A DNA stretch of 64,000 nt from positions 3,231,669-3,295,668 of the forward strand of contig OZ005701.1 of NCBI GenBank assembly GCA_963930775.1, read 5' to 3'. Positions 22,448 through 45,849 of the stretch are shown piece by piece; the stretch's first letter is position 1; each line of letters starts with the position of its first letter. Source of the DNA: Cliona cf. orientalis. Taxonomy: Eukaryota > Porifera > Demospongiae > Clionaida > Clionaidae. Under the pieces are notes generated by a model. That model searched no databases and was not told the DNA's origin. It saw only the letters and a program-made list of their open reading frames with translations. The position numbers and the translations under genes were made by a program.

Positions 22448-24243
22448 GCAATGGGCTATTCCAGATACAGCCGTTAAGCAAGCGGTCCAATTGTTGCAGA
22501 TCCAGGAAGTGCATCCGGTGGCACATTCCAGTGCATGCAATTTTTGCCGTTTTTTAATCTATTTTTCCAACCTGTTCTATCTAGGCCATCTTTCACTTCT
22601 AGGACTCCAAACAAAGACCAGAAGACAGAGGAACTCTTCTACCTTCTGCTCGTTCAAGTCCCATAACCTGGAGACATTCATGAGCTCCGCGGCAACCGCG
22701 TTTGTGCATGCTACTCTCAAGCGCTCACAAGAAGTACCGCGCGTAAAAAGTGGCACGTTTTGGTTCTCTAGGATGGATTCCCATGATTCAAGTACCATTC
22801 CATAGCTCTTGTATTGCTCTACAATATAAGACTGGAATGAAGTTTTTCCATCGAGCGGTTCCAAAGTTACACGCTGTTAAAAATAGTATAAATTTTTGTT
22901 AATTCACCATAGAAACATTGAATAAAATACGTATAAATCAATGACAACGCTTTCTACGTGGTACAAAGATATTGTGCAGCCATCAAAGGCCTTCTTGAAG
23001 GTTTGCAGAAGGTTGTTAAAGCTTTCACAATCAGTCTCCTATGCCATCATCACACATCGACAACTACAGTTGATGGAGAAAGTGCTCAAGCAGCGACAGT
23101 GATGGTGCGAGGACCTAGATCGAGTAGCTAGTTCTCTCAGCACCTCAGAAGATAGCTTCAAAACAAAAGCTAAGTCTGAGGAGGCCTAGGCAGCACCTTC
23201 TCTTTGGCAGTGGAACTCCAGTGCTCCCCCATCTCACCATCTCATACTCATCGATAGCTGATCATCACCTAAGAGATTGTGTACGTGCGCGTATATGGGG
23301 TAGGGGTGTGTGTGTGTGAGAGAGAGTGAAAGAAAAAGAGGGAGAGAGAGAGTGAGACAGGTGGGACAAGTGCTAGCATATTTAACCGCCATGGATGTGA
23401 ACTTGTGCTTTTCATATTTAACCGCCATGGATGTGAATTTGTGCTTTTCAGCTTCAATGTCGGCTAATTTACATAACAGGTGCATTAAAACTACCTATTC
23501 TTTTGCCATTTCAGCAGGTAAGGCTTATCCCTGGACTTCATTATTTACCTGATACAGAAGTTAGGTATACTTGCCCCACACTAGCCTTGAATCCCAAGTG
23601 AGCCTGGGTTCGAGGCTAGCTTCACACACGCTAGACTATACCATCCAGATTCTTTTCGGCGTGAAAGTTTGAATAGAGAAAGAAACTAACCATTTGAATG
23701 ATGATGTCTGGTCCCTAGAAACTTGGAGAGCACTTCCCTCCTTGGCATTTACTGGATAAATCATCAGACACTCGACAAAACTTCGAGAAGACGTGGAATA
23801 CCACGCGTTTGTCACAGTACTGAAATTTAACAGCGTGTAACTTTGGAACCGCTCGATGGAAAAACTTCATTCCAGTCTTATATTGTAGAGCAATACAAGA
23901 GCTATGGAATGGTACTTGAATCATGGGAATCCATCCTAGGGAACCAAAACGTGCCACTTTTTGTGAGTGCTTGAGAGTAGCATGCACAAAAGCGGTTGCC
24001 GCGGAGCTCATGAATGTCTCCAGGTTATGGGACTTGAACAAGAAGAAAGTAGAAGAGTTGCTCTATCTTCTGGTCTTTGTTTGGAGTCCTAAAAGTGAAG
24101 GATGACCTAGGTATGAAATCAAAAAATAGATAAAAACGGCAAAATTTTGCATGCTCTGGAATGTGCCACCGGATGTACTTCCTGGATCTGCAACGGTTCC
24201 ATATGTTTTGGACCGCTTGCTTAACGGCTGGATAATATAGCAT
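22448..24243. mobile_element. ~1.8-kb element with ~430-bp inverted arms
   Basis: The sequence from about 22448 to 22879 recurs in inverted orientation at about 24243-23829, with mismatches and small indels. Shared segments include AGCCGTTAAGCAAGCGGTCC, ACATTCATGAGCTCCGCGGC and GTTCCAAAGTTACACGCTGTTA. The ~950-bp centre holds CT-rich microsatellites (23310-23360), a 36-bp unit repeated twice (23373-23448) and no recognisable transposase. This is a long-inverted-repeat DNA transposon remnant of unknown superfamily. The open frames in the arms mirror each other and are not taken as genes. Confidence 0.7.
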
Positions 24244-24862
24244 AGATTTTATGTTCCCCTATGATAATAGGCATACACCGTACCTCTATGGAGGAAGGGA
24301 TTTGTATTCATTACCCTAAATACCAATTAAATGTAAAAAATAACCAATCAATATTATAATTTGCTCATTTCACCCTATAAAACTAATTAATAATATCAAT
24401 TTCACCCTACAAAACTAATAATAATTCCTCCACACCCTGACCAGGTACTCCATCAATACTAATTATTCACTGCCATGCCCTCTCAGTACTTCATTACACT
24501 ATCTACAATGACACCTACAATACCCCATTAAAATCCATAAAAATACCCTCAATATTTCATTAAATCACCTTAAAATTGTTACCTGCTCTGAGGAAAGGGA
24601 CCTTAGAGACATTTTGTGATTTTAGCATGCATGGATAGATAGCTCTGTCTATACTGAGTACAATGGTGCAAGTTGCAAGGAAATATATTGATCACAAGTG
24701 GAGTTATGACCATTTTTATTCACTCGGGTAGATAGAGTCGTTTTCTGAAAATAGACGTTTTTTTAATTAAATTCTGTATTAAGTTGCATAATTATATCGG
24801 AGCAATTAATTGCATGCACCCATAGCTACATTTTATTTGATACAAATGTATAAACATAATAT
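24244..24862. other. AT-rich, low complexity
   Basis: 24300-24560 has a loose repetition of ATTTCACCCTA.AAAACTAATTAATA with strand-biased C content. No gene is seen. Confidence 0.5.
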
Positions 24863-25085
24863 TACCGTATTTCTTCTAAAAATTCGGCCCTTCTAATTAT
24901 TCGGCACCCTTTACCGAATGATTGAAAATAGTCTGTAATATTTGGCAAATGTCATCATGCGTATATGCTATAAACGGGAATAGAATGTGCACGCAGACAG
25001 AATGTTGAATATTAACCTCTAAAAATTCGACGAAGCTAAAGCAATATTATTATTTTCATGCCGAACTTTTAGAAGAAATACGGTA
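24863..25085. mobile_element. 223-bp TACCGTATTTC MITE, copy 1
   Basis: The termini TACCGTATTTCTTCTAAAAA and its complement (TTTTAGAAGAAATACGGTA) include a TA duplication. The interior has TTCGGC and GCCGAA blocks. It is the same family as the element at 51589-51812, in the opposite orientation, so the family is moderately abundant in this genome. Non-autonomous and Tc1/mariner-like. Confidence 0.85.
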
Positions 25086-25679
25086 TATTAAAATGAAGCC
25101 AGAACCTTCAATATTTTGAAAGACTAAAAAGTAGAAAGCAAATTTTAAAAGCTGGGAGATCGAGAGAGGGCCTGGGGATGAGGCTAGAATAGCCCAATGT
25201 TGATTGTACTCACTCCCTTTCTGTTACGTCACATGCATCAACTATGATGTAATGATTATGCATAATAATAATATGATTATAGTATAATGGGTCAAAATTA
25301 ATTAAGGAGCAAATGCATGCATATAATATTATGACTGCTGCATGACAAACTATATTATTATAAAATTAACAACTAAAATGACATAAAACACTAAGGATAA
25401 GTTTCTATACTTACTATTTTAAGCACGTAGCTGCTAAGTGCTTAGGCTAGGCAGCCACCACTCCGAGATACATGACATTGTATATACGTGAGTTTGAAAG
25501 GTCAAATGATGGGCGTGGTTGACTGCACAGTACATGTTAACAAAATTAATGGTTACACGTGACTTAATTAGTGGGCGTGGCCAATCATGCAGTCTTTTTT
25601 TTTTTTTTTTTTTTCGCGCGCTTCGCGCGCACCCCTTCTTATCCCCCCCCCTCCATAAATTATCACGAAAATCACGACC
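25086..25679. other. Upstream of the amine oxidase gene; T-tract and CG hairpin
   Basis: A 22-base T-tract at 25593 is followed by CGCGCGCTTCGCGCGC, a perfect GC hairpin. The same GCGCGC...GCGCGC motif lies inside the hAT-like MITEs at 31053 and 36190, so this is probably a truncated member of that family. No gene is seen. Confidence 0.5.
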
Positions 25680-25901
25680 TACCGTATAGCCGGAAAATTT
25701 GGCGGGGAATTAAATTTGGCGGTTTGGCGGTTCTATATTACAACCGCCAAATTAAAATCCGCCAAATTTTCCTGCTCGCATATATACGTATGGCGATCCC
25801 GTACCGAACCGCCAAATTTAAATCCGCCAATATTCTTATAATAGCGATTTTGGGCTCAACCGCCAACTTTAATTCCCGCCAATATTTCCGGCTATACGGT
25901 A
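25680..25901. mobile_element. 222-bp TACCGTATAGCC MITE
   Basis: Inverted ends TACCGTATAGCCGGAAA and TTTCCGGCTATACGGTA carry the TA duplication. The interior consists of alternating TTTGGCGG and CCGCCAA blocks in both orientations, so much of it can fold on itself. It ends 44 bases before the amine-oxidase start codon and therefore occupies its promoter or 5' UTR. A decayed relative lies in a POLR2A intron at 39254-39563. Confidence 0.85.
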
Positions 25902-26386
25902 TGCTATATGCACTGACTTGGCTACTCAGTGATCAAGTGGGTGCAATGTCAGTACTTGCTAAGCTTGTTGTAGCTCTATTGCTGCTTTCAGTATCGAATG
26001 CTGGACAACAGCAGCCAAACTGTGATCGTGATTCAGACGCACAGGTTCTCATTCTAGGAGCCGGAATGGCTGGTCTGGGAGCTGCAAGAAAACTCAGTGA
26101 GAGTGGAATCACCGATTTTCTCATACTAGAGCAACGGGACCAAATTGGTGGAAGAGTCTAGTCTATACTGTTTGGTGGCACCACTGTAGAACTTGGACCA
26201 CAGTGGGTACTCAATGCTGACCCAACTGTTCCAGAAGAAATTCAGCAGCCTCTGTTGCCACTTGTCCAAAATGCAATGTCAGCTTAAGAGAGGCACCTCT
26301 TTTCACTCTACCCAATAAATTTTATACCAGTGATGGCGACGACATCTCAACCAGTCCAGAGTTGATTTCTGCCATGCAGAGGTACA

Positions 26387-26679
26387 TAGTCTCGCTAGCC
26401 ACACCCTTCAATCTCAAGAGAAAGAGGGTCTGGTGACCATGCGTACATCGACTCGTACCAGCGCCCGAAAACCGGGCGCGTCCAATCAGATTCGATATTT
26501 GAATTTATTGCTTAGCAACGCTTTACTTGCGGCGCGCGCGCATATTCTCGGCCCCGCGTTGCTTGCGGTTATCCGTGACGTTTCATTGTAATTATTGCAT
26601 TCCGCCGGAACGACTCGCTGTACGCATGGTCACCAGACCCTCTTTCTCTTGAGATTGAAGGGTGTGGCTAGCGAGACTA
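26387..26679. mobile_element. 293-bp MULE-like MITE in the amine-oxidase exon
   Basis: The inverted ends are about 55 bp and essentially perfect, starting TAGTCTCGCTAGCCACACCC. A 9-bp duplication AGAGGTACA flanks them (26378-26386 and 26680-26688), which is the duplication length of Mutator-like elements. Excision would rejoin ATGCAG-AGGTACATAGGT in frame with the host exon. Perfect ends and duplication indicate a recent insertion. The centre is GC-rich (GCGGCGCGCGCGC) and unlike its surroundings. Confidence 0.9.
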
Positions 26680-26859
26680 AGAGGTACATAGGTGCACTAC
26701 AGAGAGCCAATCAAGTCTTAGCCGGTCTTCGTGAGCGCCAAGACTTGACGGTTGCAGGTGGCTTGAGAGAGAGTGGATGGTCACCTCGCACGTCCCACAG
26801 ACACTTCTGGCTTCAGGGATGTGTTTGATCCTGCCATAAATATATTTTCTGTCGTTTGA

Positions 26860-29800
26860 ACGCAGTGAATTAGACGGCAAATATGTTAATGAGTGTTTGT
26901 TGCATTGCAGCAATTGCATGCAGCTGATTTGATTGGTCAGTAGGATATGGGTATTAAATGCTGGATTTAAGCGCTTGGCGCGATCTGAGCTAGTTGTCAC
27001 TCTCGGCAACAGTGGCAAGTACACTAAATCTTACTTAGCTTGCTGCTGTCTCGGCTCCGACTATCAGCTAAGTGTCATCCTTCGAGCTTCTGGCTCCATC
27101 ACGCATATCATGGCTACTGGAAGTCGGAACACCGGTGCTCCTGCTCTGAGCTCCAGCCAACTCGAAGAAGTACTGAAGGCGGTCAAGGATGGGATGCGTA
27201 ATGAAGTGGCCTCGTTGAAGCGGGAGCTAGCCGATGCCAGGGAGGCGGCTGACGAGCGTCTTCTGAAGAAATTGAAGCTGGAGAAGGCCCCATCATTCAG
27301 AAAGAAAACGTACGAAAAGCAGACGGTATCATTTTAACGAGGAAGTGTCTTCAAAGATGGAAGCGGCGGCAGCATCCCTGACCGAGACTCCTCCTGCCGT
27401 GGAGAAGGCAAAGACACAATTGGAGGAAGGTTTGAAACTTGTGTGTGAGCGTCAGAAGTTGATAGGCATGGCGGATAGGTTAGAACACGGGTGGGCGACT
27501 GTGGAGGAGTATTTAGAGGACGAGTTGGCGGATATGATAGTGACGATGAAAAGCGTATGCAGAAGGCGGAGTTTCGGGCGGGGAAGAAATTGAAGGCTGC
27601 GGCAGCCAAAACAGCAAAAAAGAAGGCTGGCTTCTTGCAGAAAAGACCCGGGCAGGTCTCTGCAAAGTACCATACTCCTCCACCGAGTGCCCCAGCCCCT
27701 CATTTCAGTCTGTCAGGCACAGTGCCTGCACTGAGTGCACAGCATATTGCTGCTGGCTATCCGGTCTATGTCAGGCAAGTGGCCTGGAGTTTTGGGTGCT
27801 GCATCTTCAGCTGTAGGGAGTCCTCCCTTGCAAGGCCCCTGCATGAACGTCTGTGTCACTTGATGATCACGTATCATGCTATAATAGCAACTGTATTGTT
27901 GTGTTGTTCAAATCACACCGTCTTGTGATAATCTTATTTCTGTGTTGTGACCTGTTTTTTGTCTGGTACAATGGCAGTAATTGTATATAATTGTTGTAGA
28001 CATGTGTCTGGTCATGTTGCTTGCTGTTTGCAGGCTAGCTTGCTAGCTACAATAATATTTGTGTTTGTTTTTTAGATGACGTCATGGTTGATAATACTAT
28101 GATGCAAATGGATCCACATTCCCTGAGTCCATCGGTTATGGAGAGTGTCATGCAACTCGAGCTTTTAGCAGCTGAACAGGAGCATGTTGTTGAATATAAA
28201 GAGCCTGACAGATTCTTATCTGAGCAGTCTGTGTCTTCTGTGCAAGGTAGACTTCGGAAGAGTTCCAAGTTTTGGACGGATGAGCTTGAAGCCTCCCCAT
28301 TTGTTATTGACATCATTACCTCTGGTTACCGACTACCGTTTTTAGCTTTGCCTCCTGCAGTATGCGCTAGAAATCATAGGTCAGCATTTGAACATGCGAG
28401 TTTTGTTGAAGAAGCTATTCAGGAGCTGGTCGAATCTGGCTGTGCTATTGGGGTGCCTACTTTCCCTGTGGTATGCAGTCCTCTACAGGTTGTTGTGAAT
28501 GTGAAGGGTAAGCGTAGGCTGGTTATTGATTTAAGATATGTCAATCAGTACCTTCGCTTGATAAAATTCAAATATGAAGGGCTTAACCTCATTCCCATGC
28601 TGTTCTCTAAAGGGGACTATGCGTTCTCGTTTGACCTCAAGTCTGGGTATCATCATGTGGATATACACAAGGATTCCCAGACATACCTTGGATTTTCCTG
28701 GGGTGAGGGTGCCAATAGGAAGTTTTATGTGTTTCGTGTACTCCCCTTGGGTCTAGCATCTGCATGCTATGTGTTTACAAAGCTGCTTCAGCCTCTGATG
28801 AAGCGTTGGCGGTCTTTGGGCTTGCATGCTATTCTGTATATAGATGACAGTATTTGTGCATCAGCATCCAAAGCCAAATCAATTGAGGACAGACATATTG
28901 TTACATCTGATTTAGAGAGAGCTGGCTTTGTTCTTAATGTTTCTAAGAGCCATTTGGAGCCTCACCAGATCGCAGATTGGCTAGGATTTAGTATTGATTT
29001 GTGTACTGGTTGCTTCAGGGTCCCCTCTGATAAAGTAGACGGGTGTCCTGGCTCTGAAGCCGTAGATACATTCACTGTTAACTGGGGTGGTGAGATGTGT
29101 TGGCTTGTGCCCCCCCCCCCCCCCCCCTGCATTTGGTCAGCTGTGCACTTTGTCATGCTAGGGCTTGTAAAGCCCGGGGTACGCTAATAGTACCAATATG
29201 GAAATCAACTCCATTTTGGCCATTGCTGTGTCCTGATGGGCGACATCTCGCCCCATTTATTCATGCCTATATATGAGGTTGTCCCCTATCAAATTGGGTT
29301 GCTTCTGCCTGGCCATAGTAGGAATAATATAGGTGACTCACTGAAGTCAGACTCATCATTGTTAGCCATTTCATTCAATTTTTTAAGGCCTCCTAGGCAG
29401 TTTAACGTTGGATTTTGTCTGTATAACTCCGCTGGTGTGTGTAATAGATGTGCTATCACTTGGTCTTCATGAAACTTTGGATTACAATGTTTCACGCAAA
29501 CAGTTAGCAATCAACTGCTGTAACGTTCTCGTATAGTTACCAGTTATAAACCTAGTTGCTTGCTGCACGCGACGTATATTTCACTTAGCACACAGAACAT
29601 ATATTATTGAGACTCAAAGATAGAATAGTTATGCATGCACAATACACTATAATATGTGATACAGAAGAACAAAAGAACCGGCTGCGCAGGGCGCTAGAAA
29701 CAAAGGGACCGTATGCGCTAATTAAGGCGCATGGCCCGAATGACAATGATTACATCACTAATAATTACACCAGGAAGTAAATATAACTCAGGATGTAAAC

Positions 29801-31690
29801 GCAAACACTACAACTGCATATAATGTATTGTGCTGAATATTATTATTCATAACATTGTTTGAATAATTAAAGTTATTCTAGTGTGCGCTCTCAGAGAGCA
29901 GTAGGTGATATAGCCAGGGTGGCTGTGGTGTTTGAGTACATGATTGTACCTATGGATCTGCACTGTGCAGATGGATGCATGTAGTGCCAGAGAGTATGGC
30001 AGTTTTAAGCTGCGTGGCAGCTTAGTTTGTGCATGAATTGTTGCTGTGTGTCAGCTTGGTACAGCATACTGTTATACAGGTGTGCAGGCAAAGTGCCTGG
30101 TGGTTTATGTGCTTGGGGATATATCTGTAACTGATTGATCTAGCATGATTGCATAGTTAATTTCTTAACCTTCGTAGATGTCTTTAGCCAAGGAGCATGG
30201 AAGGATCTGAAGCAATTACAAGATTTGGAGCTGAAAGAGCTAGCTGATGCCCTCCCAGGATTGGCCTTGCAAGGTAGAGCACCTGCGACGGTGAAAAAAT
30301 ATTCTGGAGCTTTCTTGCGCTGGAAAAAGTGGGCAGCATCAAAGTTAGAAATCGGTACGGCCCTCCCACCCAAACTTATTCACATTTCCCTATATTTAAT
30401 GTTTCTGGCACAACGTAGCAAAACTTGTGCACCCTTAACGGAGGCTGTGTGTGCTCTATCATGGGTGAATCAGGTGGCCACTGTGGAGGATACGACATCC
30501 CATCCCCTTGTACAGCAAATTTTAGCTGGTGCTAAGTTAGGTTGGCCCACAAAACCACCAAGAAGGAACCAGTTACGACGGAAATTTTAGTCGCATTGGT
30601 CGATAAGTTTGGCAAAGAGCAGGCATCCCTTTCGGATGTACGCACATTAACTATGTGTCTGCTTGGCTATGCTGGTTTTTTTCCGTTTTGATGAGCTCTC
30701 CAAGCTGAAGGAAGCTGACGTGTTCTTTTATGAGGAGCATATGGAGATCTTCGTGGAGTCTAGCAAAACAGATCAGCTGAGGGAAGGTGCCTGGATTGTT
30801 ATCGCACGTACAAGAACAAAACTTTGTCCAGTGGCAATGCTTGAGCGTTATTTTAAGCTAGCCGGCATCAAGGGTGAGCAGGATAAATTTCTTTTTAGAG
30901 GACTGGTGAACACTAAGAATGGTTCCTGGCTGAGAAATGCCGGTGGTCTAAGCTACACCCGTGCTAGGGAAGTGGTGCTTGATATGTTGGAGGCCATTGG
31001 GTTAGATAAATGGCAGTTTGGATTGCACAGCCTACGGGCAGGTGGTGCCTCACAGTGGCGGATTCAGGGTGGTTCCTAGGGTTCCATGGAACCCCCCTTT
31101 GGGCGGCTGCACCTAGCACTGATGATAGGCTATGAAGTACTGATTGATAGGCTAAATGGAACCCCCCTCTCTGTCTACAGAACTAAGAAAACTACTGTTA
31201 TGGCTCACCTTAGCATGCTTTAGCAGAAAATTCGTTCAAAAACAGATCGATTATTGATAGTTTCTCTCAAAAACGGTCGAAATGGGCGTGGTTTTGCCCC
31301 AAAGTGGGCGTGGCTTCAAAAAATTTCGCGCGCGCTTCGCACGCAACTGTACTATTGGAACCCCCCTTCAGGAAATCCTGGATCCGCCACTGCCTCAGCA
31401 GCAGCCAATGCAGGTGTGCCTGATAGGTTCTTCAAGCGCCATGGGAGGTGGAGGAGTGAAAATGCTAAGGATGGGTATGTGAAGGATGCACTAGAGGAGA
31501 GATTGAAGGTTTCACGCAATCTTGGACTTGCAGAGCCAGCTTCCTAACAATGTGGTCATCACAGTTATACTATTCACTGCCACTTTCTTTGAATCCCTCT
31601 ATTGCTGCCGATACCCAAATAAATATTGAGAGACGAGATATATTATATGCTATTTGGGGTGCTAATGCTGCATGGAAGGCATTAGATGAG
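26860..31690 (+). mobile_element. Tyrosine-recombinase retrotransposon fossil (DIRS/Ngaro-type)
   Basis: Three coding parts lie in order: a Gag-like frame with a coiled, charged N-terminus (about 27110-27620); a reverse transcriptase of the DIRS/Ngaro class (about 28084-29060) with the YIDD catalytic box and conserved LVIDLRYVN and LPLGLASA blocks; and a tyrosine-recombinase domain (about 30180-31550) with LHSLRAGGAS and a later HGRW. There is no integrase of the retroviral kind. Both ends are uncertain because split or inverted terminal repeats could not be delimited. The element lies in the middle of the amine-oxidase gene and is itself interrupted by a hAT-like MITE. It is not whole: apart from that insertion it carries a handful of breaks, roughly three to five. 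The reverse-transcriptase frame is still long, so it is probably fairly young. Confidence 0.75.
31053..31392. mobile_element. 340-bp hAT-like MITE nested in the retroelement
   Basis: Ends CAGTGGCGGATTCAGG and CCTGGATCCGCCACTG are inverted repeats. A 5-bp CCTCA duplication flanks them (31048-31052 and 31393-31397). The interior has the GGAACCCCCCTT blocks and a CGCGCGCGCTTCGCACGC motif shared with related elements here. The CAGTG terminus with a 5-bp duplication fits the hAT5-type group. It inserted after the retroelement arrived. Confidence 0.85.
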
Positions 31691-33432
31691 AGCTTCACTG
31701 CCTCAAAGGTTTGGACAGAATCTTCAGTCCTACGTAGTGACTGATTCCAGGGGCTATATCGCCATTGCCGACTGTCTAGCCGATGAATTTCTCACTCCAA
31801 GTGACCAAAGGCTGATTCTTGAAACTACAGTTAGCACTGTTGCATGGGGAGATGAGTGTGTGTGCGTCATGACTACCAGGGATGGCGAAGAGAGAGAGTA
31901 CTGTGCTCCTTATGCAATTCTCACGTTCAGTGTCGGCGAGATTGTGAATAATGTAGTCACCTTTATTCCAGAGCTGCCATTAGCTAAACGATTGGAAATG
32001 CAGAGACTCAAAATGGCCAACTTTCTCAAGATTTTCATTGAATTCAATGAGACTTTCTGGGACACTGGAGTCGATTCTATCAATATCGTGGATGAGCTCA
32101 ATGGTCGTGAATACTACCCTTTCTTCATTCCATGGGGAGACTACTTTCCTCACAAACCTCCCATTCTAGAAGCATTCTTAACTGGAGACACTGCTCTACG
32201 TGTGGCCTACCAAGACTTGGAAATAACCAAGGAACAGATAGCAGAGGTGATGCGAAACATCTACAGAGAAAAAGCCAGTGATCCAGTGGATATAGCTAGT
32301 CATGCACGATTTCATCGTTAATCGTTACTTCTTTGGTGATTTCAGTTCTGCAACTCCTGGGGTTTCAGACAACACTTTTGAGGAGCTAAACCACCCAATT
32401 GGTCAGCTTTACCTAGCTGGTGAAGCATATATTAAAGGATTGCATTCTAATACCCATGGAGCACTTATTCATGGTTCTTCAGTTGCAGAAATCATAGCAA
32501 GAGAGATTCAAGGCCCACTCACTAGTATAATATTGTTGTTTATCAGTATGCATGATGCAATAATTCAATTTTGTTTGCTTTTTGTAGTTACATTTGTGAA
32601 CAACTCACCAAGATTGGAGGGAAACTTGATTACTGCTGAATTCACTGTATCAAGACGAGCAAATCTTGTTCAATGTGGCTTTACAGGACAGAGAAGGATA
32701 AATTGTATGCTGAGATATTAATTTTACATCAAAACCTTAGGTTGTGGTTAGACACACTACTTTGTGGTTTACTGAAATACCACAATGGCATACACTTGCC
32801 TTGTTGGCCCACTATCCCCCCAACACACAGATACATTGTACAATCTGAGCCTGATGTAATGTGCACCACCCATGGACCCTTTTTCACGAGGCTACAGTGG
32901 TATAAAAAATTATTACAATAGAATTTTGATCGAATACTTGAACCACACAGTCATTGTTTAATCCCTAAATCCTATATATAACTCATTAACTTTTTAGGTT
33001 CCTCTGGAGAAGTTAGTTTTGCCAATCTTGAGCCAGGAGAGTACACTCTGAGGATTGTGGCCAGAAATGACAGAGATGATAGGACATCTGTCTCCAGAAG
33101 TTTCTTCATTGGCAATGGCTCCCACTGTGCAGTTCACCTCATCAACTCTGGACTGAGTGTCTATGGAGACAATGCAAAAGTGGAGTTTGCCACATCTGGT
33201 CTTCCCACCACTGGCACCATTTGCATAGTGGACTCACCTGGCAACAGTTCCCTTGCAATTGTAAGCTTTCCAGAGTAGCAAGTCCAATAAACTTGTTTTT
33301 AATTTTACTTTGCATGCAGGTGAGAATCCATTAGTGCTAAAAGATCTCGAGGGAGGGCGGCACAGAGTGAACATCATACCTGTGTGTGGAGGAACAGCTG
33401 TACCATACTCAAGGGCCTTCTTTGTCGAGTAG

Positions 33433-34275
33433 TACTGATTAGATGCATAGCTCTTTGTAGCTAATAGTGACATGCATATTAAATCTGACCACGAATAGTT
33501 TGGATATTATGTATAATATATGTATATAGCTTGAGATTATAATAATCTTATTGCATAGTATTATTATAATATAATAAAACATTAGCAGTTTCATATGGGC
33601 CCATCAATTGCAATGTACAGCAATAAATTTGTCAAAGTTATGTCCTCAGTTACAGTAGCTCAGTGTTTACTTTATTGCGGTTATTAAGTAATTATGATGT
33701 AATCTATGAGGTAATTAGTGTGTGTTAGTAGGGCCCCAACTGTATGAGGGGGATGGCATGCCTCCCCCCCCCCCCCCCTTCCAGGAAATATTTGAAAAAA
33801 TCAGTTCTCAAGAGAGCAATTCTGGTATAATATACCAGAATATTATTCTGAGCGGCATACATTATCTGCAAACAATTAGACAAAAACGGGCTTTACTTCA
33901 GTGGAATTAATGACTTCAACACATCAGAGATACGCTCCAAATTTATTTTCAGTCCAAGTATTTTCTTTGCTAAGAGGCCGAAGTATAGAAAACAGGCAAA
34001 TTCATGTTTAACCCCAAGTTTTTGGCCAGAGGAGTAGGGTGGGCACCTTGAATATTTGGCAGGGCCCTGCCTTTAATAGATACACCACTGCTTGATGATG
34101 ATAATAATATTATTATGTGTACCAAAAATTAATGCTCCTCTATTAGACTAGTACATAGAGGCAGCAGTACACTTCCACTTAGGCTATCTGTGTCATCTGA
34201 CATCACCCTCATCAGAAATCCCAGCTTTCTTATCAGTCTAATGAAGGAACCTCGGTAGCAGCAGACTGAACGAAA
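33433..34275. other. Intergenic between amine oxidase and POLR2A
   Basis: AT-rich, with a C-tract (about 33764-33778) inside a decayed repeat that runs to the CACCACTG at about 34085-34091, probably a remnant of the CAGTG-type MITE family. No gene is seen. Confidence 0.5.
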
Positions 34276-34306
34276 TGCGCATGCGCAGACTCCTCCCCCG
34301 CCCCCG
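34276..34306 (+). promoter_or_regulatory. NRF-1-like and GC-box promoter motifs of POLR2A
   Basis: The palindrome TGCGCATGCGCA (34276-34287) matches the NRF-1 consensus exactly. A CCCCCGCCCCCGC stretch (34294-34306) resembles a GC box. They lie 45-76 bases upstream of the POLR2A start codon and no TATA box is visible. This is the usual form of a housekeeping metazoan promoter; transcription-factor use is inferred. Confidence 0.5.
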
Positions 34307-34351
34307 CACATGCATGCAGACTCCAGAAGCCCACGGATCTCTCAGATTGCT

Positions 34352-45847
<11,496 letters not shown>

Positions 45848-45849
45848 GA

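Larger units (their letters stand above)
25946..33432 (+). pseudogene. Secreted polyamine-oxidase-like flavoenzyme fused to an ectodomain, disrupted
   Basis: A signal peptide (MSVLAKLVVALLLLSVS) leads to a FAD fold with GAGMAG at residues 38-43 and DQIGGRV, then TTVELGPQWVLNADPTVP, typical of polyamine or spermine oxidases. After a large insertion the enzyme resumes near 31700 (YVVTDSRGY, EYYPFFIPWGDYF) and reaches the C-terminal FAD motif QLYLAGEAYIKG. Splicing in phase (exon end 32524; exons 32588-32704, 32998-33260, 33325-33432) adds about 190 residues of beta-rich ectodomain (SGEVSFANLEPGEYTLRIVA, then CGGTAVPYSRAFFVE and stop). Amine oxidases make H2O2 and aldehydes; a secreted fusion suggests matrix or defence use, which is inference. 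The copy is broken: a stop follows GGRV (26159-26161), frameshifts lie near 26270, 31710 and 32300, and a MITE and a retroelement are inserted. About 40-60 residues are not accounted for between the two halves. Confidence 0.75.

Noticed and set aside
22437-24105. Open frames in the inverted arms of the 1.8-kb element
   Set aside because: The two arms give mirror-image frames in both strands. No start context, domain or splice structure supports a gene.
25571-25945. Upstream extension of the amine-oxidase frame
   Set aside because: The extension runs through a T-tract and the MITE. The ATG at 25946 begins a clean signal peptide.
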